Source: Clytia hemisphaerica (taxonomy: Eukaryota; Cnidaria; Hydrozoa; Leptothecata; Clytiidae). Taken from it: DNA of 64,000 bases. A model generated the notes under the pieces. The model did not search any database and was not told where the DNA came from. It was given only the letters and a program-made list of their open reading frames with translations. The position numbers were made by a program, and so were the translations under genes. The stretch is from the NCBI GenBank assembly GCA_902728285.1, contig CACVBU010000930.1, forward strand, positions 219,620 through 283,619. Direction: 5' to 3'. Numbering within the stretch: the stretch's first letter is position 1; each line of letters opens with the position of its first letter. This document shows positions 17,789-29,349 of the stretch, in pieces.

Positions 17789-18532
17789 CTTGCTATTTTC
17801 CATTAAAGAAGTATTTATGATATTTGTAAAGTAGGTGCCGTGAAATCAGGTTAACTTGCATCAGTGGAGGGAAATTTGCATAGCCATCATATGCCTGACA
17901 CCTAACCAACCAACCAAAGCAGTAAAATCTCAAAACAAACTTAAGTACAAGAACTATGCAGCTCTGCTCTTGCAGCTCTACTCTACCATTTTAGAATCTC
18001 ATATTTGCTATGCGAGTATTTTTGGTCAGTTATTGGAAGTGCCTCAATTTTAAGCATGTTCAAAGTTCCCAATAACAACTTTCTTTTTATTACAGAAACC
18101 AAACGAGTGAGAACAAGTCATAAAACTAAAAGGCAGTGGTTGTGACGTAGTTTACGAAATTGTTAAGATAAAATGACATACTTTTTATTTTCTACGTCAT
18201 TTTTTGAAACCTCTTCGTAGGAGAATGTGTCTTTTATTTCTATAAGGAATTTTATAACAATTCATTGCAGATTAAAAAGACGATCAGAAAACGAAGACTT
18301 CTTCTTTTTCGGTGGATATCACTTAATAGTGATATTAAACATAATTTCCTACCTATGCACCTACCTACCTATCACTTTTATGGTTTTTGTAAATCAGGTT
18401 TGTTTTTATTTAACTTTGTATTTTAATGACCAGCCAGGCCATTCATTTGAGGGCTATGCATGTTAGCTTCCACTGATGCAAGTTACCCTATCTCAGGATA
18501 ATCCTTTAATCTAATCGCAATGTCATGTTGAA
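17789..18532. other. No gene recognised
   Basis: AT-rich. A splice-acceptor-like TTTTTATTACAG near 18095 is followed by a short open stretch to TGA, but nothing supports an exon. Confidence 0.3.
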
Positions 18533-18721
18533 TAATAGACCTTTTTTCAAAGTGGCCACCCTGTTGAATAATTATGTAGTCCAGCAGAAAAACAATGCTA
18601 AAACCATGCATAATTATTACAATATGCATGATACAGTAATTATGCATGGCTTTATCATTGTTTATATGGCTGGACTACATAATTATTCAACAGGACGTCC
18701 TCTTTGAAAAAAGGTCTATTA
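18533..18721. mobile_element. Hairpin MITE, 189 bp
   Basis: Almost the whole element is a foldback. Arms start TAATAGACCTTTTTTCAAAG and include CCTGTTGAATAATTATGTAG, meeting near a loop around 18625. The two arms differ by only a few bases over about 70 bp, which suggests a fairly young insertion. Confidence 0.75.
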
Positions 18722-20100
18722 AAAAGTGATTTTCTTAGGATCTTTTGTCAAATTCCATGATGGTGATGTTCTTAGAATATATTCTTAATTTTTTGGCTAA
18801 TTTCATACATAATCTAATAAAATATATTCTTATAAACGAAAAAGCGTGTAAACACTGTTTACAATTTGTTTTGAATACCTTGTTGCACTTATATAACTAC
18901 TCAAGTTATTTTAAACGCGAATCGGTTACCCTCCTTTTGATTACAACTGTTTAACAAAATTGAGCCGTGGTAATTTTCGAAAACCCTGACTTTCGCATTA
19001 ATAAATTGGGCTCTTCCAGAAAATGTCCGAACATGGGGGGTGGAGGATATATTGTCCGGGGGGGTAGCGAAAAATCATCAAAATTTGCCTTGTCCGGGGG
19101 GTAAATCACTGAAAATTGTTGTATCCTCCACCCCCCATATTCAATTTTTTTTTCTGGATGGCCCATTGTCACATATGTGGAATAAGAATAAGGTAATAAG
19201 GTAGCTAAAAAATCCAGCATCACAAAAATATGTAACATACGTAAGCATGATTATCATGTGTACTAAATATTTCTTTTCATTATCTTGATGCTATAGTCAG
19301 TGGAGTCTTTAATTATATTCAACATGGCATTACGTCCTAAACTTTCTAAAATAGGTATATTAGGTAAAGATCTTTTAATACTTTTGTTTCAGCTAAAATT
19401 TCACTTTTCCACTGCTTTTCGGGAAGGGGGTTTGGGGTTGGTGGCTGAAAATTGTGGAGGTTTTTTCTATAAGTTTGAAAAAAGCTTGCTGAAGTTCATT
19501 TCTCAACTAGCCAAAGTGCAGATGAGAAAATGAACGCGAAACATTTATAGATAACGTCTTTTTGGCCCCTTTTTTGAGTTGCGTTGAGAAATCGATAATA
19601 TCCGCTTAAAAGTTCTCCTTATTACTTACCAATTAAAAAAGAGAGTAAGAATTCGAAACACCAAATACCAAATCATTACTTTGCTTGGGGAAAACTGGGG
19701 CTGAATTTACGTGTTACATTTCAACAAAACAAACATGAAAAGTTTTAAGATTTTGATATTATCTTGTAAACAAAAGCGAAAACGAAAAGGTTCTGATATT
19801 TTCATGTATTGTTTTATGTATATGATTGACATTTCATTTTAGTAAAATTGCTTTGTTTTAGCCAATGAGTGCACTCAAAAACTCATTTAATATTAATCCC
19901 AAATCTGGATGAGAATGATCAAAGCGGTGCGCCAACCTGGGCAGATTCTCTATTCTAGGGCAGAAGCCATGACTTTCAGAGAATCTGCTCGGAGATTAGT
20001 TTGGCTATGTCATCTTTTGTATATTTTTAAATGGAATAGTTAAAGCAGGACATAACAAGTAATTTAAAAGTATAATATAAAGAAACAACATAACTCCAAA
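18722..20100. other. No gene; one MITE inside
   Basis: Apart from the element at 19007-19165 this is AT-rich intergenic DNA. A short frame at 19300-19533 has no recognisable character. Confidence 0.3.
19007..19165. mobile_element. TGGGCTCTTCC MITE with G/C-tract hairpin
   Basis: Ends TGGGCTCTTCCAGAAAA and the complement TGGGCCATCCAGAAAA. Just inside are the inverted pair GGGGGGTGGAGGATA and its complement, and two TGTCCGGGGGG words. A larger relative lies at 41438-41737, and a 17-bp match to the same end is in a metalloproteinase intron at 23975-23991. Confidence 0.65.
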
Positions 20101-20291
20101 TTTGAGTCAAAGATTCACTAACTAACAAAAAGGGTGTGGTGGTAATCCTACACAACTAAGAGAGGTCCACCACGCCCAAGAAGAACAACAACACTGAGGC
20201 GATGATGATGTGATTACTTTTATTTGTCTCGGGACGAGGAACTGACCGGTCACGCCCTTAAATATACGGTTGAACATCAAACACCCTTCTC

Positions 20292-23200
20292 ATGAAACAG
20301 ACATTTTACAAATGGAAGATTGGAACAATCAATGTACGAACCTTGCAAAGACGACCAAAAACTCGAACGTGTCGTGAAGGAGGTCCACAAAGCGAATCTC
20401 GAAATATGTGCGCTTCAAGAGGTTAGACGTTTAAATCAAGGATCTGCAACTATCAAATGCGACAATACCAAATACGAAATTCATTGGTCTGGTCACTCTC
20501 TCAAAAGACAACATGGAGTTGGATTTATCATCAAAATAGACCCTAATGTTGAACTCGTTCAAGTTGAATACGTTAACGCTCGGATCATTGTGTTTCAAGC
20601 CAAGGTTTACGGATGTCTACTCAAAGTTATAACTTGCTATGCACCTACGGAGGAAAGTAGTGACAGTTCAAAAGACTTATTTTACAGAACTCTTCATAAA
20701 CAATTCTTGAATACACCACCAAAATTCAAAGTTATTTGTCTTGGCGACTTTAATGCTACAACCTCAGCTTCATGGTATAATTCTTCCCTCAGGGAAAATA
20801 GTGTCATTGATAACTTGACTGTGAATGATAATGGTGAACGGTTTCACAATTTGATAAGAACTCAGAATTTATCAGCATTAAACACATGGTTCAACCATAA
20901 ACGCTGCCGGCGAATCACATGGCATTCCCCAGATGGTACAACAAAGAAAGTTTACGATTTTATACTTAGTTGCTCTTGGTTACGCCAGTACACTACAAAC
21001 TGTAGAGTGTATAATTCGTTTGATTTCGACAGCGATCATCGATTGGTTATTTCGAATATGAACACCCCAGGAAACAAATCATCTCGTGCGAGAAAAAGGA
21101 AACCAAAGACTATTCGCAAAAAGCTCAACTATAAACTACTAGAAAACGACGATATGTGTGAAAACCTGATTTCGAAATTCTCTAATTCCTGGGATAACAT
21201 TCAGATAAACAATCTTGAAAACAATGATATTAACGATTTGATTATTAAAAATATCGAAACTGCTGCTTCAGAGACATTACCTGAAACTGTTGAACAAAAA
21301 CTTCACCAACCATGGCAAAATGATGAAAAATTAAGAGAACTTTATTGTAAAAAAGATGAACTCTTCAAAAAGAATGCTAATCCAAAAGATTTGCAAAAAC
21401 TTCGTAAACAAATTCGAAAACGATCCAGGCAACTCAGAAATGAACACTTCAAGGCCGAAGCTGAGAAACTTGACGTACTTGCTGCAACAAGAGAACTTGA
21501 CAAATTATTCACCACTGCTAAAAGACAAACTACGACTTTAAATACCTCGAGTAGCAACTCTTCATGTCCTCCTGAAAAACTGTTAAAACATTTCAAACTC
21601 CATTTCAATCCAAATAATGATAACATGAGACCCAATGAACTTGATAACGTACCAGATTTTGTTGAATCACTTCGTAAAATTTCATCGACGATCACTATTA
21701 ACAATGAACCTCCCACTATTGATGAAATTACTGAACACTTACATAAACTTAGAAACAAGAAAGCAAACAATGACATTGATTCAGAATTATTAAAGAAATG
21801 TGAATGTCCAATCCTTCTCGATGCTATTCATCAAATGACTACAAACGTATGGGAAAACTTCGACATTCCTACTGCCTGGGGAAATTCCCGATTGAAAACA
21901 TTGTGGAAAGGAAAAGGGTCAAAGAAAGACCCCTCAAAGTATAGAGGCTTGAGCATAGGTTCAACTATATGTAAATTGATCGTGAACATTATTTTGAGTA
22001 GACTCCAGCCTTGGTACGAGGCACAATTGACAGACGAGCAAAACGGATTCAGACAGAACCGGGGAACAACAGATGGGATTTACAACATCAAACGTATACA
22101 ACAGATCTCCAATCGAAAACTACAGCCACTCTACCTTGTGTTTGTCGACCTCTCGGCAGCTTTCGATCACATCCCGCGCAAATGGATGTTTGATTCAATT
22201 AAACTTCGTTTCAAAGATGATCAAAGCTCACTCCTGATTGACATCCTTGAGAAACTGTATGAAAACACTTCTTTAAATTTTGAGGAAGCAACGTTTGAAA
22301 CAACAAGCGGTGTTCGTCAAGGAGGACCAGAAAGCCCTAACCTTTTCAACTTGTACATTGATTTCGTAATGAGGGTTTTTCTTGAAAATAGTCGACAGAT
22401 TGAAGAAATTAAATTCTTCAACCATAAATATCGTTTGAACACGAGAGCCATTTCTCGAAAACAAAGGGCTGAAATGAGAGACAGGAACCAACGATCTTGG
22501 GGGACGTCAGAAATTCCATGGTCAGGATATGCCGATGATTTAGTGCTGTACCTTCTATCACTTGAAGGTCTTCAAAAAAGCATCCAACTCTTAGACGAAA
22601 TCTTCACCTGTTTTGGACTTGCAATAAATAACTCCAAAACAGAAACAATGATACTGAATGTTGACGAAATTCCAACATCGATTGCAACCCTGAGAGGTGT
22701 CGACCTCAAAAATGTCTCCATATTTCGATACCTTGGAGCTTACATTAATTGCTGCGAGCCTAGTACAGGAGACAGTGAAATAAATCAACGAATCCAACTC
22801 GCTTGTCAAAAATTTGCAGAACTATCAAACCTCTTGCAAAATTTCCATATCAACTTGAGAACACGCATTTCATTTCTGAACTGTTTTGTGCGTAGCCGTC
22901 TTACCTACGCCTGTCAAAATTGGTGTCTAACTACGAATCAACTAAACAGACTAGACATCACATACAGAACATTCTTGAGAAGAATGATATGCAATGGGTT
23001 TAAACAAATTGACAGAGAAAACAATGACTATCGACTAGTCATCACGAATGAGAATTTGCATGCACTTTGTGGAACTCGTGACGTCACTGACTTTATCAAA
23101 AGTCAACAAGCGAGCTATGTGGCACATGTAATAAGAATGCCTAACGAACGGTCGTTGAAACAATTAATGTTTAACGATGACACAAATCGTAAACGTGGTC

Positions 23201-23292
23201 GACCTTCCAAGACACTGTTAGACCAAGTTGTTTCTGATAAAGATGTTTCAATTGATGTATTTTGTAATAGATCATTAAATGAGAGGGTGTGA
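20292..23292 (+). CDS. LINE endonuclease-reverse transcriptase, 5' frameshift
   Basis: Encodes the enzyme that nicks target DNA and copies the element RNA at the nick. The endonuclease domain shows LQEVR (catalytic Glu), CYAPT, GDFNA (near codon 145 of the main frame) and SDHR. The reverse transcriptase shows FVDLSAAFDH (near 607), GVRQGG and YADDLVLY (near 737). The C-terminus has the RGRPSKTLLDQ-type segment typical of these elements. The long frame is open from 20320 to 23292. The expected first strand of the endonuclease, KIGTINVRTL with its active-site Asn, is encoded from ATG 20292 in another frame, so one indel between about 20345 and 20362 separates it from the rest. Otherwise no stop interrupts about 970 codons, so the copy is young. 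Confidence 0.9.
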
Positions 23293-23391
23293 GATTGCTC
23301 TAGGGTTCCCAACAACACAGACAACAATCGTCCAGTGTCTTTGGTAGCCCTACAGCCAATCCATCCTTATATAGGGATTAGATTGTAAAAT

Positions 23392-23397
23392 TTTATT
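23392..23397 (-). terminator. Poly(A) signal for metalloproteinase from LINE tail
   Basis: The antisense of the LINE's (ATT)n tail reads AATAAA on the minus strand, 52 bases past the metalloproteinase stop codon. It is the first canonical hexamer after that stop, so the gene probably ends its transcripts with retrotransposon sequence. Confidence 0.55.
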
Positions 23398-23448
23398 ATT
23401 ATTATTAATAGTTCTTTGTATTTAAAATGTATATTTCAGTGACAAGAA

Positions 23449-25609
23449 TTATCTTCCATACAAATTTTGAATTCTTCTGATATCACTTGAACCAAGCTTC
23501 AATTTAGAAAAAAGACCACGATAGTAAGGATACATAATAGCGCTCTTATCTTGTGTGTCGTGTGATAAACCTAGAATATGCCCAATTTCATGAACAGCAA
23601 CCCATTGGTAACTTGTTGCCCCTGGAAAAGGTAAAAAATAATATATACAGTTGACTCTTGTTAATTCGAACTTCCATAATTCAAATCTTTCTATGATTCG
23701 AACTAATTACTAATCTCCTTCAAGGAAAATCCTATTACCCCTCCCACTATCCCGAAAGGCTTTATGAGAGAGAAAAAACTTAAATCTTACAGAATTTCCA
23801 TTTAGTGATAGCAAAATTTTCATCATCATCAAAATGTAGACGACCATCTTTTGGATAAAACGCATGCGCGAGAACTTTTCCTTTTCCATCAAATGATGTT
23901 CGACAAGTTCCTCTTCGATCATCACGGTGTGATTTTGCACCAAATCTAAATACCAAAATCTTTTTTCTAAAATCTGGGCTCTTCCAGAAAAGAAGTCGAT
24001 ATTTCATCCCCTGGATGTGTGATTCAAGCCGGGAAATCATATAATCGACCCTCTGAATACTAGAATTTACTCATGGTCACTCGATTCAAAAAAACGACCG
24101 TATGTGCGGCCCAAAATAGGACTTTGAAAATGGACCATTACAGTCCGTTTCTTTTCCTCTTTCTGATCAATCTTGCTCCACTCCACATCCGTGTCAATTC
24201 AATATCAAAAAGCTTGTATGTTGTATTTTAAAATTGATGAGTAAGCAAACGATATCACTCTTGTTTAAAAACAAAACCTTTAACTTTTCTTTTGAACCCA
24301 GGATCAGAAAATCATATAACTTACGCGATAACAATATCACCATTTCGGTCAACTCTTCTAAAGCTCAATGAACTGACATCTGACCAATATTTGAATGCCT
24401 TTGCTGTTTCTCGAATCAGATCATCTCTATCAATATCATTTGTATAGCTATCAAAATAATAGGTCAATTCCTTTTTGTTCCATTTCGGTTGGTAATAAGC
24501 ATTATAGTTCAAATCTCCATAATATTCGTTATCTGGTCGTCCACATCTTGGGGTGTTCATTAATGCTTGTGTGTCTTTGTCTACTTTTCCGGAAGGGTTT
24601 AAGCCGAAAGTAATTTGGAAATGGCGTACTGATTCTGTAAGATCTGCATCACTGAAATGATGTTTGTCGTGGAATCCAAATTGCGTCAAATAATCCTTTA
24701 CGAAAAATAAAATCAGCATAAACATTTTACATGAATATAGAAATCGCTCTCTACTCTATTCTTCGGGCATACAGTTGCATTATTACACCCCTGTGTCACA
24801 GACTCGCTGGGACCCAGCCCAACTGGAAAATTTGCCAAAAATTCCGTCCTCAGTTGAAAAAATATCCTACAATTTCAGCATCAGTTGGAAATCGATTTAA
24901 TCCTCACTTAAAATTTAATGGAAAAAATTGCACTCCAAAACCATCCCCACTCGAATTTTTGTGCTAGGAACAATGGAATTTTCTATTCTATTCCCACTGA
25001 GATTTCAATATAAGTTTTCATCGCCACTGAGGGAAAATCTTCTACCGGGGCTGTGAGATAGGGGTGTATTATTATGACAGTAAACATCGTAAAATTTGAG
25101 AAGAATGTTTTTCTACATGTAATAAAATCGCTCAACATTTTACACTCAAAACCTTTTACATCTATCAGTTCGAGCAGAAACTACAAAGAATCGAAGCGCT
25201 GTGAAGTACTGTAGCTTAAGCGTTGCCAAATTCCGCAACGTTGTGAAATTCTGCAACGTTGTCAAATTCTGCAACGTTGTCAAATTCTGTAACGTTGTCA
25301 AATCTCGCCGCTTTTCCGTTGCTAAATTTGACAACACTTTCCTTTGAACCAAGAAAACGGTTGCAGAGTGATGAACGGGGTCTCAAAATCACGTGTATTT
25401 TGCAGAACAGCTCAAAAGTAAACTTTTCATCCTTAGATTTTATTTTCCTAGTAAACTAGGTGCGACTTACCGAACTGACATAGGGCCCTGGGTAGCCTAA
25501 CAACAAAAGAAATTATAACTGCATGGTTTGAACTAACCTTGGCACCTTGGTCCTCGGTTGAAACAAATACCACCAAAAGTACTGCAATGAAAAAAGTTAG
25601 CACCTTCAT
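23449..25609 (-). CDS. Minimal secreted matrix metalloproteinase
   Basis: Zinc endopeptidase of the MMP (metzincin) family, made as a secreted zymogen and acting on extracellular proteins. Exons in transcript order: 25609-25538, 24695-24325, 23945-23791, 23621-23449, with consistent GT-AG borders and phases; 256 residues. Residues 1-~17 are a signal peptide ([15 protein letters not shown]). The propeptide has a peptidoglycan-binding-like fold and the cysteine switch PRCGRPD. The catalytic domain has the structural-zinc/calcium segments GAKSHRDD and [16 protein letters not shown], the active site [12 protein letters not shown] and the Met-turn AIMYP. It ends [10 protein letters not shown] with no hinge or hemopexin domain, like human MMP7/26. 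An earlier in-frame ATG at 25636 would prefix nine polar residues; 25609 gives a clean signal peptide. Intron 1 contains a MITE and an 18-bp minisatellite. Confidence 0.95.
23641..23708. mobile_element. Fragment of TcMar-type MITE in metalloproteinase intron
   Basis: TACAGTTGACTCTTGTTAAT followed by TCGAAC and two ATTCGAA-type words. This resembles the termini of mariner/Tigger-derived MITEs and the inner right end of the element at 44933-45133. No second end was found. Confidence 0.4.
24786..25069 (+). mobile_element. C-ended MITE in metalloproteinase intron 1
   Basis: Second member of the family at 2709-3004: starts ACACCCCTGTGTCACAGACT and ends GGGGCTGTGAGATAGGGGTGT. ATTATT lies on both flanks and is a likely target duplication of about 6-7 bp. 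It is antisense to the host gene. Confidence 0.65.
25221..25302 (+). repeat. 18-bp minisatellite, ~4.5 copies
   Basis: Unit TTCTGCAACGTTGTCAAA starts at 25231, 25249, 25267 and 25285, with a partial unit before. The AACGTT palindrome is kept in every full unit. It lies in metalloproteinase intron 1; because 18 is a multiple of three, short repetitive open frames appear on both strands and are not genes. Confidence 0.9.
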
Positions 25610-25636
25610 TTTGATAAACTCTGTTGACTGTATCAA

Positions 25637-27510
25637 ATCTATCTCTATAGATCCGATTTTGAAAGTTTTATATTACTTTGCATAGTCCGTTTACACCCCC
25701 CTCCCTAAAACTCAATAAATTGAATGTATGGAATGGTCACACTATAATCTTCAATTTCTATGTTTTCTATATTTTGACACACGTTGATTTTGAAGGAGTT
25801 CTTCAACAAATTAGTGTTAAATCGTGAGGCCACTTATTTGTTTTCAATAATCTGAAGAATAATAGTTCAAATGACGTTAAGTGATATTTTACGGGGTGAA
25901 AATTTGTAAAATTTTATCAGCATTATTATTTAATGACAATAAATATTAAATAACTTCAAATAAGTTGAACTGCAATGAAAACTGGCGGATCTTTTTCATT
26001 GAATTGTAAATATTACGAAATTCATTGTCAATGTTTTTATCTTTATCGATTCTTATCGGTAATTTACGATAATCAAATCTAAGAAACCTGTTTAAATATC
26101 TAAAATTGACAAATACAAATGAATAAAGAATTTGATAGAAAGCTCATCCGCGGTGTGTTTAGGCCCAGCAAATTTTGCACTCCACTCAAGAAATGGGTAC
26201 GGAAATCACGTAAAAAGTAAATCATAATTTTATATAACTAATTTTGTACCGTGAGTATCACAATTCCAATAAAAATCTCTAAAAACTTGGCCTCTGAAGG
26301 TACCCAGGGTACCAATTTAGCTCCTTAGACATTAATATGGTAACATTTTGCAGTGATTTGATTGACACATGCGCGATAAAATTTCTTTACTTGGTCGTCA
26401 AAGGTTGATACTTTCTTTGAAAACTCGGCCTCTGATACTCAAGTTACAATTTTGCACCGTGAATATCTCGATATTTATTTACGAGCAGTGAGACTTCACA
26501 GTATCAGGGTCTCTTCACTGTACCCCTAGCATAAGTGCGGGAAGCCTGAAAAGCTTACCCTAGAACCACACATACGGTAAGTCATTTACCATCCATGATA
26601 TGTAACGCACACATGTATTACATATCCCCGGGGAGCACTCATAGTAAGTGTCTGACCGTGGGTGCGTTTTCCCGTTACTTCTCAAAAAGTGCAATTTAAG
26701 GGTGGAAATAGAAGAAAGTACACTCTCTAACTCTAAGGCGGGTGTGAAATGAGTAAGAAAAAGTTTTTGGGTAAAATTTATTTGAAAATCCGACAAAATC
26801 TACTACAGTTTGCAATTAGTTATTTGCGCTGAGATGCTGTGCAATTCGATATGCATAACCAGGGTGCATATGCTGCTCTGCCAACCCAAATCTCCTGAAA
26901 GAAGATAGCTGGACAGAAATTCTATGAATTTCTTCAAATATTATAGAAAACTATAATAAATGACATACTTTTTAAACACAAAAACATCTGTAAAAAGGTA
27001 AAAAGCTTTTAAGATAAAGCTAAATATTAAACTGCGTTATTGCTTCGGAAGATGACGTGACACTGATAGAGTTTTTCGGTTTTCACATGAGAAAAACAAT
27101 CGATAGTGCTATATAATAATTGCTGTACGTGTCTGAAGCCTTTTACTGCAGCGTTGTGATTTTCGCTGGCGATTTTTTAACCTACGTTAACGTAAACTTT
27201 TTCCGGGGATAATGTGTTACTTTTTTCTAACAGTTTTCAATCATTTTCTTGATCCTGATTGGGGCCTGATTGGTATCCAAGAATATTTTAGAAAAGAACA
27301 AAAGAGAATAGAAATCAATAGCATTTCTTTCAGCTCAACTTTGAGTGATTCTTTCATTTTCACAAATATTAGAAATCATTGCCACCGGAGGAAGCCTAAA
27401 GCTTCTGAAGATGGCATTCATAGCTTCACGCATAAGGAAGTTGGGCAAACATCTCATAATTTTGCGCGCGTTTTTCAGTATTTTAGTTCCGCTTAACGGT
27501 AGCATTCTTA
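25637..27510. other. Metalloproteinase 5' flank; no other gene
   Basis: Sequence upstream of the metalloproteinase start. The words CACCGTGA(G/A)TATC near 26250 and 26455 recur, so part is degraded repeat. No convincing open frame or RNA gene is present. Confidence 0.35.
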
Positions 27511-27518
27511 TTTTACGG

Positions 27519-27808
27519 CATTGAGTTTCAAGCCCGAAGGGCTAGAGGTCAATCTCTTTGGTAGGATTTGAAGCCAACAAATCCTACCAAAGTTGCGCGG
27601 CCTTGAGCGACCCGCCTGGTTTTTACACAAATGACAGATTGAAACTAAAATTTACCGCTTAATTTCGAAAAATATATCACTCGAAAACAAAGGAATTGCT
27701 AGATTCAATCCGTCATCAAAAATACGGCGCATATTTTAAGGCTTCAATTTTTCTTGCCTGAGAAAGGTTAGAGATTGACCTCTAGCCCTTCGGGCTTGAA
27801 ACTCAATG
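27519..27808. mobile_element. hAT-like MITE, 8-bp TSD
   Basis: A 290-bp element with inverted ends of about 38 bp starting CATTGAGTTTCAAGCCCGAA and a perfect 8-bp direct repeat TTTTACGG at 27511-27518 and 27809-27816, the TSD size typical of hAT transposons. An inner pair TTGGTAGGATTTG/CAAATCCTACCAA forms a second small hairpin near 27560-27593. Confidence 0.8.
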
Positions 27809-27934
27809 TTTTACGGTCTCTCTATTGTTTTATCATCATCAAAAAGACTTTTCCGGAGTTATTTTGATCTGATTACTCATTTTGAAATGTCAGTTTGTCT
27901 TTTTCTTATCCCTGTAGTGTTAAATGAATCTAAG

Positions 27935-27982
27935 AAAATTCCCTTTTCTGGGAAATTCCCTTTTCTGGGAAATTCCCTTTTT
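27935..27982 (+). repeat. 17-bp repeat with two kappaB-like sites
   Basis: AATTCCCTTTTCTGGGA is repeated, creating two copies of GGGAAATTCCC (27950-27960 and 27967-27977) 17 bp apart. That is a palindromic match to the NF-kappaB consensus. Chance duplication of a simple word is also possible. Confidence 0.45.
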
Positions 27983-28977
27983 ATACCACTAGTAGTTATT
28001 AAGCGCTCTTCATAGGTTAAAAATATTACTCTACTCAAAGTATTCGAACAGTTATGTTGCTAAACGTGTACATTAGTAAAATAACATATAAGTCCCTATG
28101 AAGAGCAGTATCTTCAGATATTAATACGCTTATTATAGGAAAAACCAGTAAGTCATATGATTCTGGCTGGGCTGCTCTTAAAATTTATATGAGTTTTTCA
28201 GCCTTAAATGTCAATATTAATTAAAATGGAAACATGTACTTCTCAGTAATTTCAAGGCACGGATGTCACTCTAAGTAGACTGTAAATCACTTCACTTGAC
28301 ACATTTGTTAGCATTTGAAAGAATTTTGTCTCAGATGAGAGGTCACTCTTAACAAAAATTACTGTAGGGCTAAGATGATTCCTTTTGAACGCAAATTCAA
28401 CTCTACATGTGTCCGTTTTGCTGCGGTGGCACCTTAATGAAAGTTATGGCTAGTTTAATTTTTGCTGGGTTAAAATAACCTCTCACAGAATTATTCCGTG
28501 CTCATTGCATTGACTTGATGACTCTCAATCGATCAGATTATAGCGTCTGAACGTGCTACTTTAGGGAATCAATTGATGTTTGATCACTTCATGTACTTAC
28601 ATGAAGGTGTCTTTCGTTTACTACATCGTCCACTATCTCCCCATGCGTTCCCACACTGCGGCAATCGATTAGGGCCGCCGCCCTATAGGAGACGTTTCCA
28701 TTTTGTATTACAAACTGAATGAACAAGTTTATCAGTGTAGCGTCTTGAAACTGTACGTGATTTTACTTTTGCCTAGAAACTCACTTGCGGTTTTTGAGTA
28801 AATTCCAATCCAAGGGGACGGTAGAATATTTAATACTTTTATATCTCATTTGTAAAACGCACGTTTATTTGATTAGTACACATGTAATTAAGGTTTTCCA
28901 CAATTGCTTTTAACATTTGAGTCAAAAAGTTCAATAAATCAGTCCTTTTGGATAGCTAAATTTTGCACTAAAAAGTT
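27983..28977. other. No gene recognised
   Basis: AT-rich intergenic DNA with no open frame of interest and no element ends that I could pair. Confidence 0.3.
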
Positions 28978-29190
28978 TTGGAGGTCTTGGATCGCGCAAT
29001 CGCGCGCAATGAAATATGCCTAATGCCTAATGGAAAAAAATCTGCTACCTCTCGACAACCACCCATCCCGCCCCCGAGCGCCGCCCGATTGTTCTCCGTT
29101 CATCATGACGTCACTGCTTTGACCGCCAAAACAATGAAAATGGTAGCGCTGCTACGAACAGTTTTTCCGTTGGTGGATTTATTTTGATTT
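28978..29190. promoter_or_regulatory. CpG-rich patch with CRE
   Basis: A local peak of CpG (GCGCAATCGCGCGCAAT, CCCGCCCCCGAGCGCCGCCC) in AT-rich surroundings, with a perfect TGACGTCA at 29106-29113. It looks like a promoter, but no downstream gene is certain; the frame at 29350-29595 and the long gene starting at 32936 are possible targets. Confidence 0.3.
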
Positions 29191-29349
29191 TTGGACATTT
29201 TTGGCTTGGTGTGTTTGAAAGAAGGTTAATATTTCTATTCATTGTTTCTTGGGAGACTTAATTGTATGAAATGTCTATCTGGTTCATCTTTATGGGTGTA
29301 TTGATACAATTTTTTGTGTGGGTGTTAACAACAAGACCGATTCAACAAT

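Larger units (their letters stand above)
20105..23411 (+). mobile_element. RTE-like non-LTR retrotransposon (LINE)
   Basis: A near-complete LINE: short leader, one large protein frame, a short 3' UTR and an (ATT)n tail ending near 23411. One ORF, an apurinic-type endonuclease and a reverse transcriptase without RNase H, plus a short simple-repeat tail rather than poly(A), fit the RTE group; the clade assignment is from memory of domain patterns. The 5' boundary is uncertain (about 20105-20150). It stops about 40 bp from the stop codon of the convergent metalloproteinase gene. Confidence 0.85.

Noticed and set aside
19300-19360. Possible short exon around ATGGCATTACGTCC
   Set aside because: An acceptor-like and a donor-like site are present, but no partner exons or recognisable peptide were found.
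25146-25459. TTLQN-repeat and SNSVTLSN-repeat frames
   Set aside because: Produced by the 18-bp minisatellite, whose unit is a multiple of three.
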